Assembly (NCBI GenBank): GCA_015039365.1
Contig: WION01000224.1
Location: 23,070-87,069, forward strand
Direction: 5' to 3'
From: Amanita rubescens
Lineage: Eukaryota > Basidiomycota > Agaricomycetes > Agaricales > Amanitaceae
Length of the DNA stretch: 64,000 nt
The translations under genes were made by a program, and so were the position numbers. Shown here in pieces: positions 45,015 through 53,905 of the stretch. The stretch's first letter is position 1. The number at the start of each line of letters is the position of its first letter. The notes beneath the pieces were generated by a model, which was not told where the DNA came from, made no database searches, and saw nothing but the letters and a program-made list of their open reading frames with translations.

Positions 45015-46832
45015 ATGGATTTAACCAGCTACAAATCACTGTCGAGATTCGGCTCGCCAGAGCTACTAATAGCTGGTCCCGACCGCAGCGCCGCCACTCG
45101 TCTCGTACGACATCACCTGTCCACTTTGACGCGTAAAACGTCGCGTTTGACCATCGAGTTATACTACGAGATCCTACTCAGCCTCTCGTCATTCCTTCAT
45201 CACCACGGATGCGCCGCCACTTTGAAAAAGAAAACGTTGTACGTAGTTTGCTGGGTTCTTTGACCAACGGTTTTTGAGTTAGTGTTGCGAATACTAGATC
45301 TCTCGCTGTCGTGGGCTTTCCGAGTGCTTGGGTAGCTGGATGGCGAAGGCATCATCATCATCGAGCTTCCAGGTTAGTATGCCGTCGCGGTGGGATTGGG
45401 AGCGACGCGTCGATGACTTTACGCGCTTTGATATTGAGTGGATCTGATGCTATGCCAGCGCCACTCATGAAGGAAGAGAACGGAAAGGCGATGATGGTAT
45501 GCTCTGATGACACGGACACGGATACGCGATGGAGCTGTGCTAGAACCAGTACACGGCAATGCCAAGAACAAGAACAACAAGTCGACCGGGAGTTGCAGCT
45601 GATGCAACAAACCATGAGGGAGGTGTTCCAGAGCGCGTTGACACTAGGTGTCGTCGTCGTCCTCGAGTGGCGGTATTCCGCATGCGTGTTTGGGTTAGCG
45701 CCGTCTACGACGACGACGACGTGTTGTCTCGACGTCGCTCGGAGTGGGTCTTTTTGGGATCACGTATCGTCCGTGGTGACAACCACGACTAACGCCAACG
45801 CTACTATCCTTCCTTTGCTTCGATGCGAGGGACTGGATATATGCCGTAGGGGAAGGATGCTAGGAGCGAGTCGGAGTAAGGACGTGCGCGTTCTTTTGGA
45901 AGAGTTTGAAGAGGATTTTGGGAATAGCCAGTTTTATGAAGTTGATGAGAGGGAGGACGAGTACGCGTATGAGATTGCGTTGTACATGTTGGAACTAGAG
46001 GTACGTCTCCCAAGTTTTCACAGTTTTGCATCTCCGCCACAACTTGAGCCTGCAGGCCAAAAGCATGCCAAACCTGGACATGTCCGATCTTCCCGGATCC
46101 CAAATCGACATCCGACTCGATGGGATTGACGAACTCCAAGTTCTCTGGGGGCACTTCCACACTTGGCTCGGATACTCCTTCGAAACCTATTGGGTAGCGC
46201 ACAACCTCTTCGATCGGTATATTTCCAAGCGGAAACAGAAGGGTAACCTAAGCACCCTAACGTATGATGGATCCTATCTTCTAGCTCGAGCCGTGTTGTA
46301 TATCGCGGCCAAGTATATGGAGGTTATGTTGGTGGACATTACGACATTTTCACAAGCGAAGAATACGGATTATGTTCCGGCGGATGTGATGAAGAAGGCA
46401 GAGGCGGAGGTGTTGAGGACACTCGAATTCGAGGTGTTTGGTGGGTGTTCGCCTTGGTTTTGGTTGAGTCGCGGAGGGAGGCGATCGAGCTCGAGCTTTA
46501 GCTTGAGAGAAGCGGTTGAAAACTTCTTGGTTCACTTGGCGATGAGGGATTGGAGGTTTTGTGGGGTGAGGTCGAGCATGATAGCTGGTATTGTGGTGTA
46601 CGCTGTGAGCGAGATGGGGTTGACAGAGTTGGATAGTGAGAAGCGGCGTGATCGGCTATTATGGAGTCGGTGCGGTGAAGGTGAGGTGAAGCGAGGGTTT
46701 GACATGCTACTTGAAGGGATGAGAAAGCAGTCAATGAGCGAGTCAGAGTGGTTATACCGATGGCATAAGCGAGGGCCAAGGACTGGAGCGTCAGAGTTTG
46801 CGTTGCGATGGGTAAAAGTGTATGAACTTTGA
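45015..46832 (+). CDS. Cyclin-box protein (A/B-type cyclin-like), 5' exons uncertain
   Basis: The certain part is the last exon (46062-46832), joined at GTACGTCTCC...CTGCAG to an exon ending EREDEYAYEIALYMLELE. It reads IDELQVLWGHFHTWLGYSFE, THYWVAHNLFDRYI-like sequence, GSYLLARAVLYIAAKYMEVM, DVMKKAEAEVLRTLEFEVFG and SPWFWLSRGG, followed by a second helical half (VRSSMIAGIVVYAVSEMGL) and an end at WVKVYEL, TGA. This is the cyclin fold (IAAKYxE, ILRxLxFxV). Upstream, ATG 45015 starts MDLTSYKSLSRFGSPELLIA and an exon FLHHHGCAATLKKKT; a GTACGT...ACTAG intron joins it to SLAVVGFPSAWVAGWRRHHH. The exons between 45385 and 45880 could not be fixed. Its kinase partner is not inferable. Confidence 0.62.
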
Positions 46833-46945
46833 CATGGGAAAGTCTGTAACGTACGTACGTATTGAGTCGCCCTTTCCACGAGGGGTTACCTAAATAACAT
46901 AATAAAATGAGGCTTCGGATTCTCACTTACCGTTTTCTTTTGCCC

Positions 46946-47775
46946 ATGGATTACCACCATCCCTACAGTGGTTCAGCAGGGTACATTTACGCAAACGAGG
47001 CGAGTGTTCAAATCCTACCTCATGATAACGTCATACTGAGGTGACCAGCTTAGTACGACACATCCGACTACCATTCCCAGGTGGCATTTGAAAAAGGTTC
47101 GAGCCAGCCGCGCAGAGTTCCATACGGCCACTTGAAATCTTTCGTACCCGTGAGTCTGAGTTGTTGTCCTCATCGCATGCTTTCAACTTCAATTCACACG
47201 GCTGCATTATAGGAATTGGCATCCACCGAATCGTTAGTCGTCCCACCAACTGTAGCGACGTCGACAACGATAGTATCACCAAGAAGGACAAAAGGGTCTC
47301 GAGGGTCTGCGAAGAGCATAGACCACTCATTGTGCGACTCGGGGTGGATCGAGGAGCAGCCTTATTTTTCTTCGTTTCGCGTCGCAGGGTCCACGACGGG
47401 GAGTTTAGGTGGTTCTCTACTTGGTGCCCGTCATGATGGTCAAGGGAGTAAAACGTCGAATTGGACATGTAGGTTTAAAGTGAGTTTTTGCACCCTTTTT
47501 CTTTCTCTTTTCTTTTGATTTCGCGTCGCGTCGTACTAGTACGCGACCTGCCCGTCTTTTACGTTCGCTTCTACACGTCTACACGCCCCGCGGAGATTCG
47601 ACAAGTATTGGCTAATCCGTGCCCATAGAAACGAATTGGAAGGGTATTGAAAGGAATACAAAGTTTGATGCACGAGAAGCTTCCTTCTTGGCGTCCGTCA
47701 CGGTCAACAGGCGGATCTCGCCCTCCCGAGCCCAATCTTCCAAATTTTCAGAACGACGTCCTCTATCGCCGATAG
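46946..47775 (+). CDS. Hypothetical Ser/Thr-rich protein, four exons
   Basis: Built from splice signals rather than one ORF. ATG 46946 opens MDYHHPYSGSAGYIYANEAS. A 50-base intron (GTTCAAAT...GCTTAG) leads to YDTSDYHSQVAFEKGSSQPR and VPYGHLKSFVP. A GTGAGT...TTATAG intron precedes ELASTESLVVPPTVATSTTI, SGWIEEQPYFSSFRVAGSTT and GLGGSLLGARHD-like sequence ending NWTCRFK at 47478. An intron with GTGAGT donor runs to CCATAG (47629), and the last exon is KRIGRVLKGIQSLMHEKLPS to QNDVLYRR, TAG 47773-47775. All joins are in phase 0. No domain is recognised. Confidence 0.5.
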
Positions 47776-48568
47776 CAGTCAACGTTCAAGCCCGCAACTT
47801 TGTACTGATACATGATAGAGTATTGATTTTTGGAGATAATGTTGTATGTACCATTTGATTGTATGCACGGTACTTATGTTAGGTAGGTATATACCCGGCC
47901 CAGGAGGCTTCTAATCTAGAGTTATTCGTTCTTTAATTCTAAGCTAATACTCAAACGGAATGTGTCATAATATGGTTACCGAAGATGCCAAACAACTTGC
48001 CATTTACTGAAGTTGCCGATCCTAGCGGGTTTGACTGTGTTGCGCCTCCGCAGCGTGTATGTCAATCCCAAACGGGCTACCACTGGCAACGAGTTGGCCT
48101 CGCTTTTGCGGCATGGCATAGGTATCACCATGAAACCAAATTCGGAGATATGAACGAAGCCCAGCTATATTTAATTTCCCCGCTTTACTCAATTTCGGGG
48201 TATCTTATAATCCTATCCGTCGTCATGCCAGAACCCTATCATCTTCATTCCCATCAAGGGGGAGGTGTCAACAGGTGTCAACTTCAAAATGTCGTCATGA
48301 GAAGGAGTGCGAGTCTAACATTGTTCAGCCTCACGGGTTGGAGAGAACAACTTGTGTTCCTTACAAGAAATAGCACTCATACGTATATGCAAAGTCCTCG
48401 ATAAGATAACACACACCTCGCTACCGTCGCCTTCCACACAGCCGGTGACTACCACCCGCAACAAACACGCGGTAAGAATAACCATGCCAAGGCTCGTGAC
48501 CGAGATATCCCCACCAAATTGGATTTCAAATTCAATAGGCAATTCTTCGAACGCGATAGCCCCTACCT
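47776..48568. other. Region without a supported gene
   Basis: A 139-codon ORF at 47985-48404 (plus) and overlapping minus-strand ORFs show no motif, signal peptide or splicing pattern that I trust. It holds the 3' flanks of the converging neighbours. Confidence 0.4.
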
Positions 48569-49026
48569 CTAGCGGTCAGACTTGGAGAGAGAGAACAGCA
48601 TAATAATAATAAAAAAGAGATCCATACCCGGTTTCGTGACTTTATTGTTTTTCTGACGGAATCGACGGTGGTTTCCGTGAAGGAGGTGGAGGCGCTGGCG
48701 GCGGAGATAGAGGTATCTTTGGTGGTGGCTTCGGGGGTGTATCCCATACTGGTGTGTTCGGTGGAGGCGACGGGACTCGCGGAGGGTGTTCCTCCGGCCT
48801 GCTCCCATGAACGTAGTGCGTCGTGCATTAGCTGTATGGGACGGTGCGGCCGAGGGTGATGCAGTGGCAATACTGGAGAGTCGTATGGGGGCATAGTGTA
48901 TTCATAAGTTGGTGGTGCTGATTGGGTTCGTCTTGACTGTGACGAAGAATCAGGCTTGATGTACAGCGCGGACGCGAATAAGGGGCATGCGAGAAGCAAG
49001 GCAAAGGTGGAAGGATGCAGACGCAT
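48569..49026 (-). CDS. Secreted Ser/Thr/Pro-rich protein with AGGCTGGTCCTCA leader
   Basis: ATG 49024-49026 gives MRLHPSTFALLLACPLFASA, a signal peptide, then LYIKPDSSSQSRRTQSAPPT, YEYTMPPYDSPVLPLHHPRP, HDALRSWEQAGGTPSASPVA and a Thr/Ser-rich end TTKDTSISAASASTSFTETT-VDSVRKTIK. A 47-base intron (48581-48627) joins SRNR to SDR and TAG 48569-48571. The shifted frame from about 48830 to 48650 is also open and proline-rich (PPKPPPKIPLSPPPAPPPPS), and that frame resembles the sequence at 49.8 kb. The leader carries the shared motif (49052-49066) and TATA box GGTATAAAAA (49097-49106). Confidence 0.6.
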
Positions 49027-49051
49027 GAGTCGTACTGTTGGGAATGAAGAG

Positions 49052-49106
49052 TGAGGACCAGCCTACTAGAGAGTAATTATTCTGGCGGAAGTAGAGTTTT
49101 TATACC
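49052..49106 (-). promoter_or_regulatory. TATA box and shared leader motif TAGGCTGGTCCTCA
   Basis: Minus-strand order: GGTATAAAAACTC (49097-49106), then about 30 bases later GTAGGCTGGTCCTCA (49052-49066), 26 bases before the ATG. The spacing suggests the motif spans or closely follows the transcription start. Confidence 0.6.
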
Positions 49107-49109
49107 GCT

Positions 49110-50133
49110 CTAAAACACCAAGAGTCCCGCCGGAGGTGACATTTGGGGAAATTAATAGCCGAGGGCAGCTTTTAGGCTTTGGTTTAGGCTATCATGACAA
49201 ACGTTCGTCGCCGAGGCGAGGTGGTGCGTAGCTGTGCATGACACATGATGCATCTCGGCATCAACACCGTCGTGTTTTCAACAACTGGACAGTGGCCCTA
49301 GTAGCCCGTCTCCGGGACATGACGCTGGTACTAGGCGCTGGTCAGAACAAGCTGTGTTCTTGGTTTCTGGATATTAGTTATACCGTCTGCCGAGCGTCGG
49401 TTATCATTCGCCATTCCTAATTTCACGAGGCGAGGAGGAACCAAAATAAGTTTGCATAAATAGAGAGCTGCCATAAGCGCGGGCTGCACATGAACAAAGC
49501 TCAACACTGACCTGTATGTTAAAGTGGAGATGAGCGGAATGGTCCCATCCCGACTTCTGGATTAGTTTGCCTATGAGGCCATCGTCATGCGATAAGGGTG
49601 GAGTTAAGTAGGGTCAAGTGCCACTGACATGTACAGTTTAGGTATGCATACACACCACGCTCACAAAACTGAACGGCCAATTTTTCTAGAAAGCCAGTAA
49701 CTTCTAGCCGTCAAAGACAGAATGACAGCAATCTAGATTCAACGGTTTACCGCAGAAAAAAAAAATGGAGATGTGAGCCTCGTTTTCGTGGTGACATCGA
49801 TACTATTATTGCCTTTTGACGCAATCGACAGCTTCTTAAGAGGAGGTGGTGGCGCAGGTGGTAGTACAGGTGGAATCGCTGATGTCGTCGTGCTGATAAT
49901 GGGCAAAGGGTGACAATCGATGGTGATCGATCATCATCCACGTGGAATGGGCGCAGATGGGCGCCCATTTAAGACCCTGCATCCGGAACAGGCGGTAATG
50001 ACGGTGATGACTGTATAGATGGACACTTGTTCAGGTGGCAAGTACCATAGGAGATCCTTTCAACATATAATGTCATCATGCCAGTACAAACGACCGTATG
50101 GCGTATGCGATGATGGCTAATGGCAACCATTAG
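49110..50133. other. Mostly non-coding region with a proline-rich gene remnant
   Basis: On the minus strand 49745-49910 an open segment reads ISTTTSAIPPVLPPAPPPPL and KKLSIASKGNNSIDV. At DNA level this matches the proline-rich reading of the gene at 48.65-48.75 kb (CCACCTGCGCCACCACCTCC against CCGCCAGCGCCTCCACCTCC, followed by TCGATT-CGTCA). No signal peptide exon is found in front, so it is a probable pseudogene. The palindrome GGGCGCAGATGGGCGCCC lies near 49949. The rest shows nothing recognisable. Confidence 0.45.
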
Positions 50134-50856
50134 CTACTGGTCATTTATCCTGCGCCCCCGGCCCCCACGACGCCTCCACTCGTCATAATCTTCTCGCGGT
50201 ATCCGCGACGGCCCTTCCATCACATCATCAGGTACTTGAGGAACAGCAGGAAGGGGTACCCGAACTCGTGGGGGTGGTGATGCTGGTAGTGACGGTGGTA
50301 GTGACGGTGGTAGTGACGGTGGTAGTGATGGTGGTAGTGACGGTGGTAGTGACGGTGGTAGTGATGGTGGAAGTGGTGGAAGTGGTCGAAATGGTCGGAC
50401 TTGTGATGCGGGTGAATCATTTTGTGGTGGTGGTGATGATGGCGGTGGTAGTGAAGCCTGATGTACCGGATGCTTCTTATGTACCCGTGGACGTCGTCGT
50501 AAATCTGACCGAGTTTGTTGTGGGGGTGGTCGGACTTGTGGTGGTGGTGGATCGTCTTGTGGTGGTGGTGGTGGTGGTGGCGGTTGTTGGGGTGCCTCAG
50601 GTACCGGAGGGCTTGGAAGTGCTCGGTGTCGCCTTTCAGGCCCGCGTTTCTCTATGTCATGAATATCATAGAGCTCGCGTTCTCCAATCAATATGGCTCG
50701 CTTCTATTGAAAAGGTTAGAACTCAGGATTGAAAACAAGATGATATGATTAACGTACTGAGAGTCGTGAGCTGCCAACTTCAGCGGTCACCGGTAATGCA
50801 TACAGGGTGGAAGGGAGGAAGAATAATACGAAGACGAAGGAAAGGAGGAAGCGCAT
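50134..50856 (-). CDS. Secreted proline-rich repeat protein with dibasic processing sites
   Basis: ATG 50854-50856 gives MRFLLSFVFVLFFLPSTLYA, a strong signal peptide, then LPVTAEVGSSRLS. A 54-base intron (GTACGTTAATC...CAATAG, about 50704-50758) leads in phase 0 to KRAILIGERELYDIHDIEKR and GPERRHRALPSPPVPE. Poly-proline and PPQ/PPP runs follow, a KKHPVHQASLPP segment, then SLPP repeated about eight times by a 12-base minisatellite (50283-50372). The end is MEGPSRIPREDYDEWRRRGG and TAG 50134-50136. The two KR sites bracket a 17-residue peptide, AILIGERELYDIHDIE, as expected for Kex2 processing. TATA word at 50922-50929 and leader motif at 50881-50896. Cell-wall or apoplastic role is inference only. 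Confidence 0.68.
50283..50372. repeat. 12-base minisatellite GGTGGTAGTGAC
   Basis: About seven to eight head-to-tail copies of GGTGGTAGTGAC/GGTGGTAGTGAT, encoding SLPP on the minus strand within the proline-rich secreted protein. Likely length-variable between strains. Confidence 0.9.
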
Positions 50857-50880
50857 GTTGATTGATATCGATGAAAGTAG

Positions 50881-50929
50881 GTGAGGACCAGCCTACCCTA
50901 ACACCGTGTCAGCGCGCGGTTCTTATACG
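50881..50929 (-). promoter_or_regulatory. TATA word and shared leader motif GTAGGCTGGTCCTCAC
   Basis: Minus-strand order: ACGTATAAGA (50922-50929 region), then GTAGGCTGGTCCTCAC (50881-50896), 25 bases before the ATG at 50856. Identical core to the motif at 49052-49066. Confidence 0.6.
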
Positions 50930-51247
50930 TACAGTAACGTGGCCAAGTCCAGGGTCATCTATCACTGAGAAAAGTGTCGGACCTGAAACAAAGAGTCCCA
51001 TTATGGCCGAACATCAATCCTTTCCGTGACCATAGCAAGGGCTGGCGCCTCGGCCAAGCTGCTATGCCCTCCGTTGCCATTTCTTCGGCCACGGTACACT
51101 GGGTTCTATCCGAGGGTGCTTGCTTCTTGACAACGTTTCTCCTGTAGTATGGTTAGCGCCTCGTTGCCTGTCTCGGCCTCGTGAATCAGCAACACAACTT
51201 TGAATGACAGATGTGGGGGAGCTTGTGACCTTATTTGTGACCAAATT
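50930..51247. other. Intergenic region
   Basis: Promoter flank of the proline-rich gene and 3' flank of the next minus-strand candidate. Nothing recognisable. Confidence 0.4.
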
Positions 51248-51796
51248 AAATGCTACTGAACACACGTGGGAAAGCTTTGTTGATGGGGACCTGCATCCTG
51301 ACGGCGCCCTTTGGGATTTTATACCCCTTCAGGTCAGAAATCCATGGGTAAATCGGCATGCCGCGTAGCGCGTGCGGCACCCTTCCGTTTAATTTGTGGC
51401 CTTTCTGCTGAGGATGTCCAAGGATTCGGAGGATGTCATCACTAGTACCCACCAATTATTGTAAAAGATGACTGATAAATCTGAGACTGAACTTACCTGA
51501 TAACTCCCGGAGACTTCCTTGGCAGGCTTGCTAGATTGCATCTTCAAATCAACCTAGTAGAAGAACGGGTGCTCGACCTAGTGTTGTGACAAGCGGAATA
51601 GATGTAATCCCGTATTGCAACTTACTGGAGAAGCATCAGCCGACGTCTTAGTGACTTGAGGAGCGAGTTTGGCCTCGATAAGCTTGTAGAGAGAGAGAGA
51701 GGTGAGTACCCCATATTCTAGCAACGGCTTGCAAATTCGGTCTGTCCGATGAACTCTTCTAGCGACGGCGTCGCTACAAGTTTGCCCCCAAGCCAT
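51246..51796 (-). CDS. Possible small gene of unknown function (exon model uncertain)
   Basis: From ATG at 51794-51796 an exon reads MAWGQTCSDAVARRVHRTDR and LYKLIEAKLAPQVTKTSADA up to a GTAAGT donor. A middle exon after TTCTACTAG reads VDLKMQSSKPAKEVSGSYQ and ends at another GTAAGT. A last open segment (from about 51455) reads SDDILRILGHPQQKGHKLNG, RGMPIYPWISDLKGYKIPKG and KAFPRVFSSI, TAA. The second join is out of phase with the splice sites I can see, so the model or the gene is broken. No family recognised. Confidence 0.3.
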
Positions 51797-51829
51797 CAGT
51801 GCGACTCGAGTTCTCTTCAATTCACTGTA

Positions 51830-52355
51830 TCAGCAGCAGTTGAAGCATTCCCGAAATTGTCGTCATGGGCAAGTACGGATGTAAGTAATGTGCCACGCCA
51901 GGGAACAGGGAAGGGTTGATCTCGGTGACATTGATAATATGCGCATTACAATCGTTCCATTTTGTCGTTATATACAAACGACACCGGCTGACGCAACGCT
52001 AACAAATGGCTCATGAGCCATACTCTTGCAACTAGTCGTACATCGCTCTTCTGCGTCTCCTTGGAAATCTCATTTCAGTTACCAGCGCCCGCGTAGCGAA
52101 TGTGCGAAAACGTACCGAGATGGTCCCGCAGCACGCCTCCGAATTGCCGGCTTCGGAGGAGGGTTGGCTTTGCCCTTCGCGGGCCTAAAAGCTAGCGTGA
52201 ACGTTTCTCCACCACCAGTCGCGTCCTTCGCGTCCTTGTCCTTCGCGTCCTTGTCCTTCTCGTCCTCCTAAAATCTCAGATTCAATTACACGTTCTTTTG
52301 ATCAACAAAAAAAGCCAACCGGCGGTGGAGGGGGTATGCCGTCTCCGTGGTGAAT
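51830..52355. other. Intergenic region with a 15-base coding-like repeat
   Basis: GTCCTTCGCGTCCTT repeats about three times at 52220-52265. An ORF across it (plus strand) has no supporting features. Otherwise nothing recognised. Confidence 0.4.
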
Positions 52356-52529
52356 CTAATGTCCATCAAATTCAATCACGTCTTTTGGTGAAGAAAGAAG
52401 ACCAACCAATGGATCTTTAGGTACCGTCAGGAACTTGTTCTTGTTGGCAGGGTCCGAGGACCCAGAGGGACCTGCTGCTTGCACGCAGGCAGCGAATAGG
52501 GACAAAGTGACGATTGAAAGCAAGTTCAT
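52356..52529 (-). CDS. 57-residue secreted peptide with shared leader motif
   Basis: ATG 52527-52529 (the longer ORF begins at a TTG) gives MNLLSIVTLSLFAACVQAAG, a signal peptide cleavable after VQA. A mature part of about 38 residues follows: PSGSSDPANKNKFLTVPKDP, LVGLLSSPKDVIEFDGH, TAG 52356-52358. It contains no cysteine and no C-terminal CaaX box, so it is not a typical pheromone precursor. The leader carries AGGCTGGTCCTA (52572-52583) and a TATATAAT box (52612-52622). The peptide resembles nothing I know. Confidence 0.55.
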   Translation of the reverse strand: MNLLSIVTLSLFAACVQAAGPSGSSDPANKNKFLTVPKDPLVGLLSSPKDVIEFDGH

Positions 52530-52570
52530 GATGATCAATAGTTACTGTGTCGGTGAGTGATGAGCTTGAA

Positions 52571-52622
52571 TAGGACCAGCCTATGAGTTATCTCGGCGGT
52601 GAGATGGCTGGCATTATATATC
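52571..52622 (-). promoter_or_regulatory. TATA box and shared leader motif ATAGGCTGGTCCTA
   Basis: Minus-strand order: GATATATAATGC (52612-52622) then CATAGGCTGGTCCTATTC (core 52572-52583), 43 bases before the ATG. Third copy of the motif in the cluster at 49-52.6 kb. Confidence 0.6.
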
Positions 52623-53110
52623 TCTTCGAAAAACTGAAACATCAATCAGAACGCTGGCATGAGAGGGGGTATTGCCACGAGGTGCGTTTGGTGTTTCGTT
52701 GCAATTCATCATTTGAGCTCGATACCATCTTGATGTTAAAGCCTTGAACTGGTTGCCCAAGTTATCGCATCAAAAACTCCATTTGATGAAGAGGAAGCCT
52801 GAGGAAACCCAGCCGTCGGAACTGCATGCACATAAGTAGTGTGCAGAAATCAGCTGCAGTAATTGAAAGCAAACGTGATCTGAGGGCTTGAACCGACTTA
52901 CGTACGCATATTCGAACTCCGACTAGTTATCACTCGGCACCGATGCGGACTGATGCGGAACGGCAAGGTGATTCATGATTGCGTCCTGGCGTAGCGCTGG
53001 CGCTTGATGTCGGAGGGTAGGCCAACTACTGGTGGTTACGGTCACGCAGTGGCTACATCCAGGGCCCCAATCCATTCCCAGATTCCCCGCATTCCAAAAC
53101 CTATTGGACG
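52623..53110. other. Intergenic region
   Basis: Between two divergent small-peptide candidates. No TATA box is evident near the plus-strand candidate at 53111; nothing else recognised. Confidence 0.35.
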
Positions 53111-53262
53111 ATGCGGACGCTTAACTTGCTGGCGTTGTCTCTGGTTATGCCACTGGTATTTGCAGTGCAATTCGCAATTCAACCAAACACAAGTGGGTAA
53201 AGACACTTCGCAAAAATAAAAAATACACTCGCGAGGACTTAATTAGATCCTTAGATACGTGA
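53111..53262 (+). CDS. Possible very small secreted peptide (33 residues)
   Basis: ATG 53111 gives MRTLNLLALSLVMPLVFAVQ, a signal-peptide-like start, then FAIQPNTSG. A 50-base intron (53197 GTAAAG to 53246 TTAG) joins it to SLDT and TGA 53260-53262; unspliced, the frame stops right at the donor TAA. The call rests on the signal peptide and on the position next to other small secreted genes, so it is tentative. Confidence 0.3.
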
Positions 53263-53905
53263 ACCTGAAGGTCCTCGCCAACCAATACTGACTTCGGAAT
53301 CACCCTGAATGCGAACGGGAACATTCAAAAACAACTTGGACTCGAAAAGAATATGAAAATTGTCGTGTTTCGTGCAGACTCGGAACGAAGGTCCCTTTTT
53401 TCTCTTTCTTATTCCACTTCCGAAGGCTGACTTGCTGGCATTCCGTCTATGTAGGGATAACTAGATTTGGCATCGTGGTCAACTTCTTTAACACTGTTCT
53501 GGATGGTACCTCACATCTTTATGAATTTAGTAACTGAATTGCGGCCTTCTATGTGTCCACGTATCGCACAATTGACTTTTTCTTTTGGAATATATATCAT
53601 ACTATGATCACAGTCCACCACCACTCGCGTCCTGGATTTTTTCAAGTTACGCAAATTGTATCTGTCATTGTATCTGCCACTGAGCCCAACCATCGAATGC
53701 TAGGCTCGGTAGCGAGGCAACTTAATCGAGATCTAAACGGCTTAGTCGGATATGGTGAGACAAGGAACAGCGAAATGAAGTTTGTCGTTCTGATGCATTG
53801 CCTTATTTCGAAGCTAACGAGATCCCACTGCCCAAACAAAACCATAAAACCAACACACTCATATATAAGTACACACGCAAGGTTACACACATTCAACTAG
53901 ACGTT
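53263..53905. other. Intergenic region and ACS 3' flank
   Basis: AT-rich; ORFs on both strands at 53553-53900 show no features. It contains the 3' UTR of the acetyl-CoA synthetase gene. Confidence 0.4.

Noticed and set aside
46960..47020. tRNA-like sequence with GGTTCAG and GTTCAAATCC box words
   Set aside because: No acceptor, anticodon or T stem pairs can be formed around them; it overlaps exons of the gene at 46946-47775.
50268..50732. 154-codon plus-strand ORF rich in Val (VVVTVVV)
   Set aside because: It is the antisense shadow of the proline-rich secreted protein; the minus strand has signal peptide, intron and promoter motifs.
52026..52271. Plus-strand ORF with SFASLSFASLS repeats
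   Set aside because: The pattern comes from a 15-base repeat; no start context, signal peptide or splice support.
52356..52529. Mating pheromone precursor
   Set aside because: It has a secretory signal peptide and ends in DGH, without the C-terminal CaaX prenylation box that basidiomycete pheromones need.
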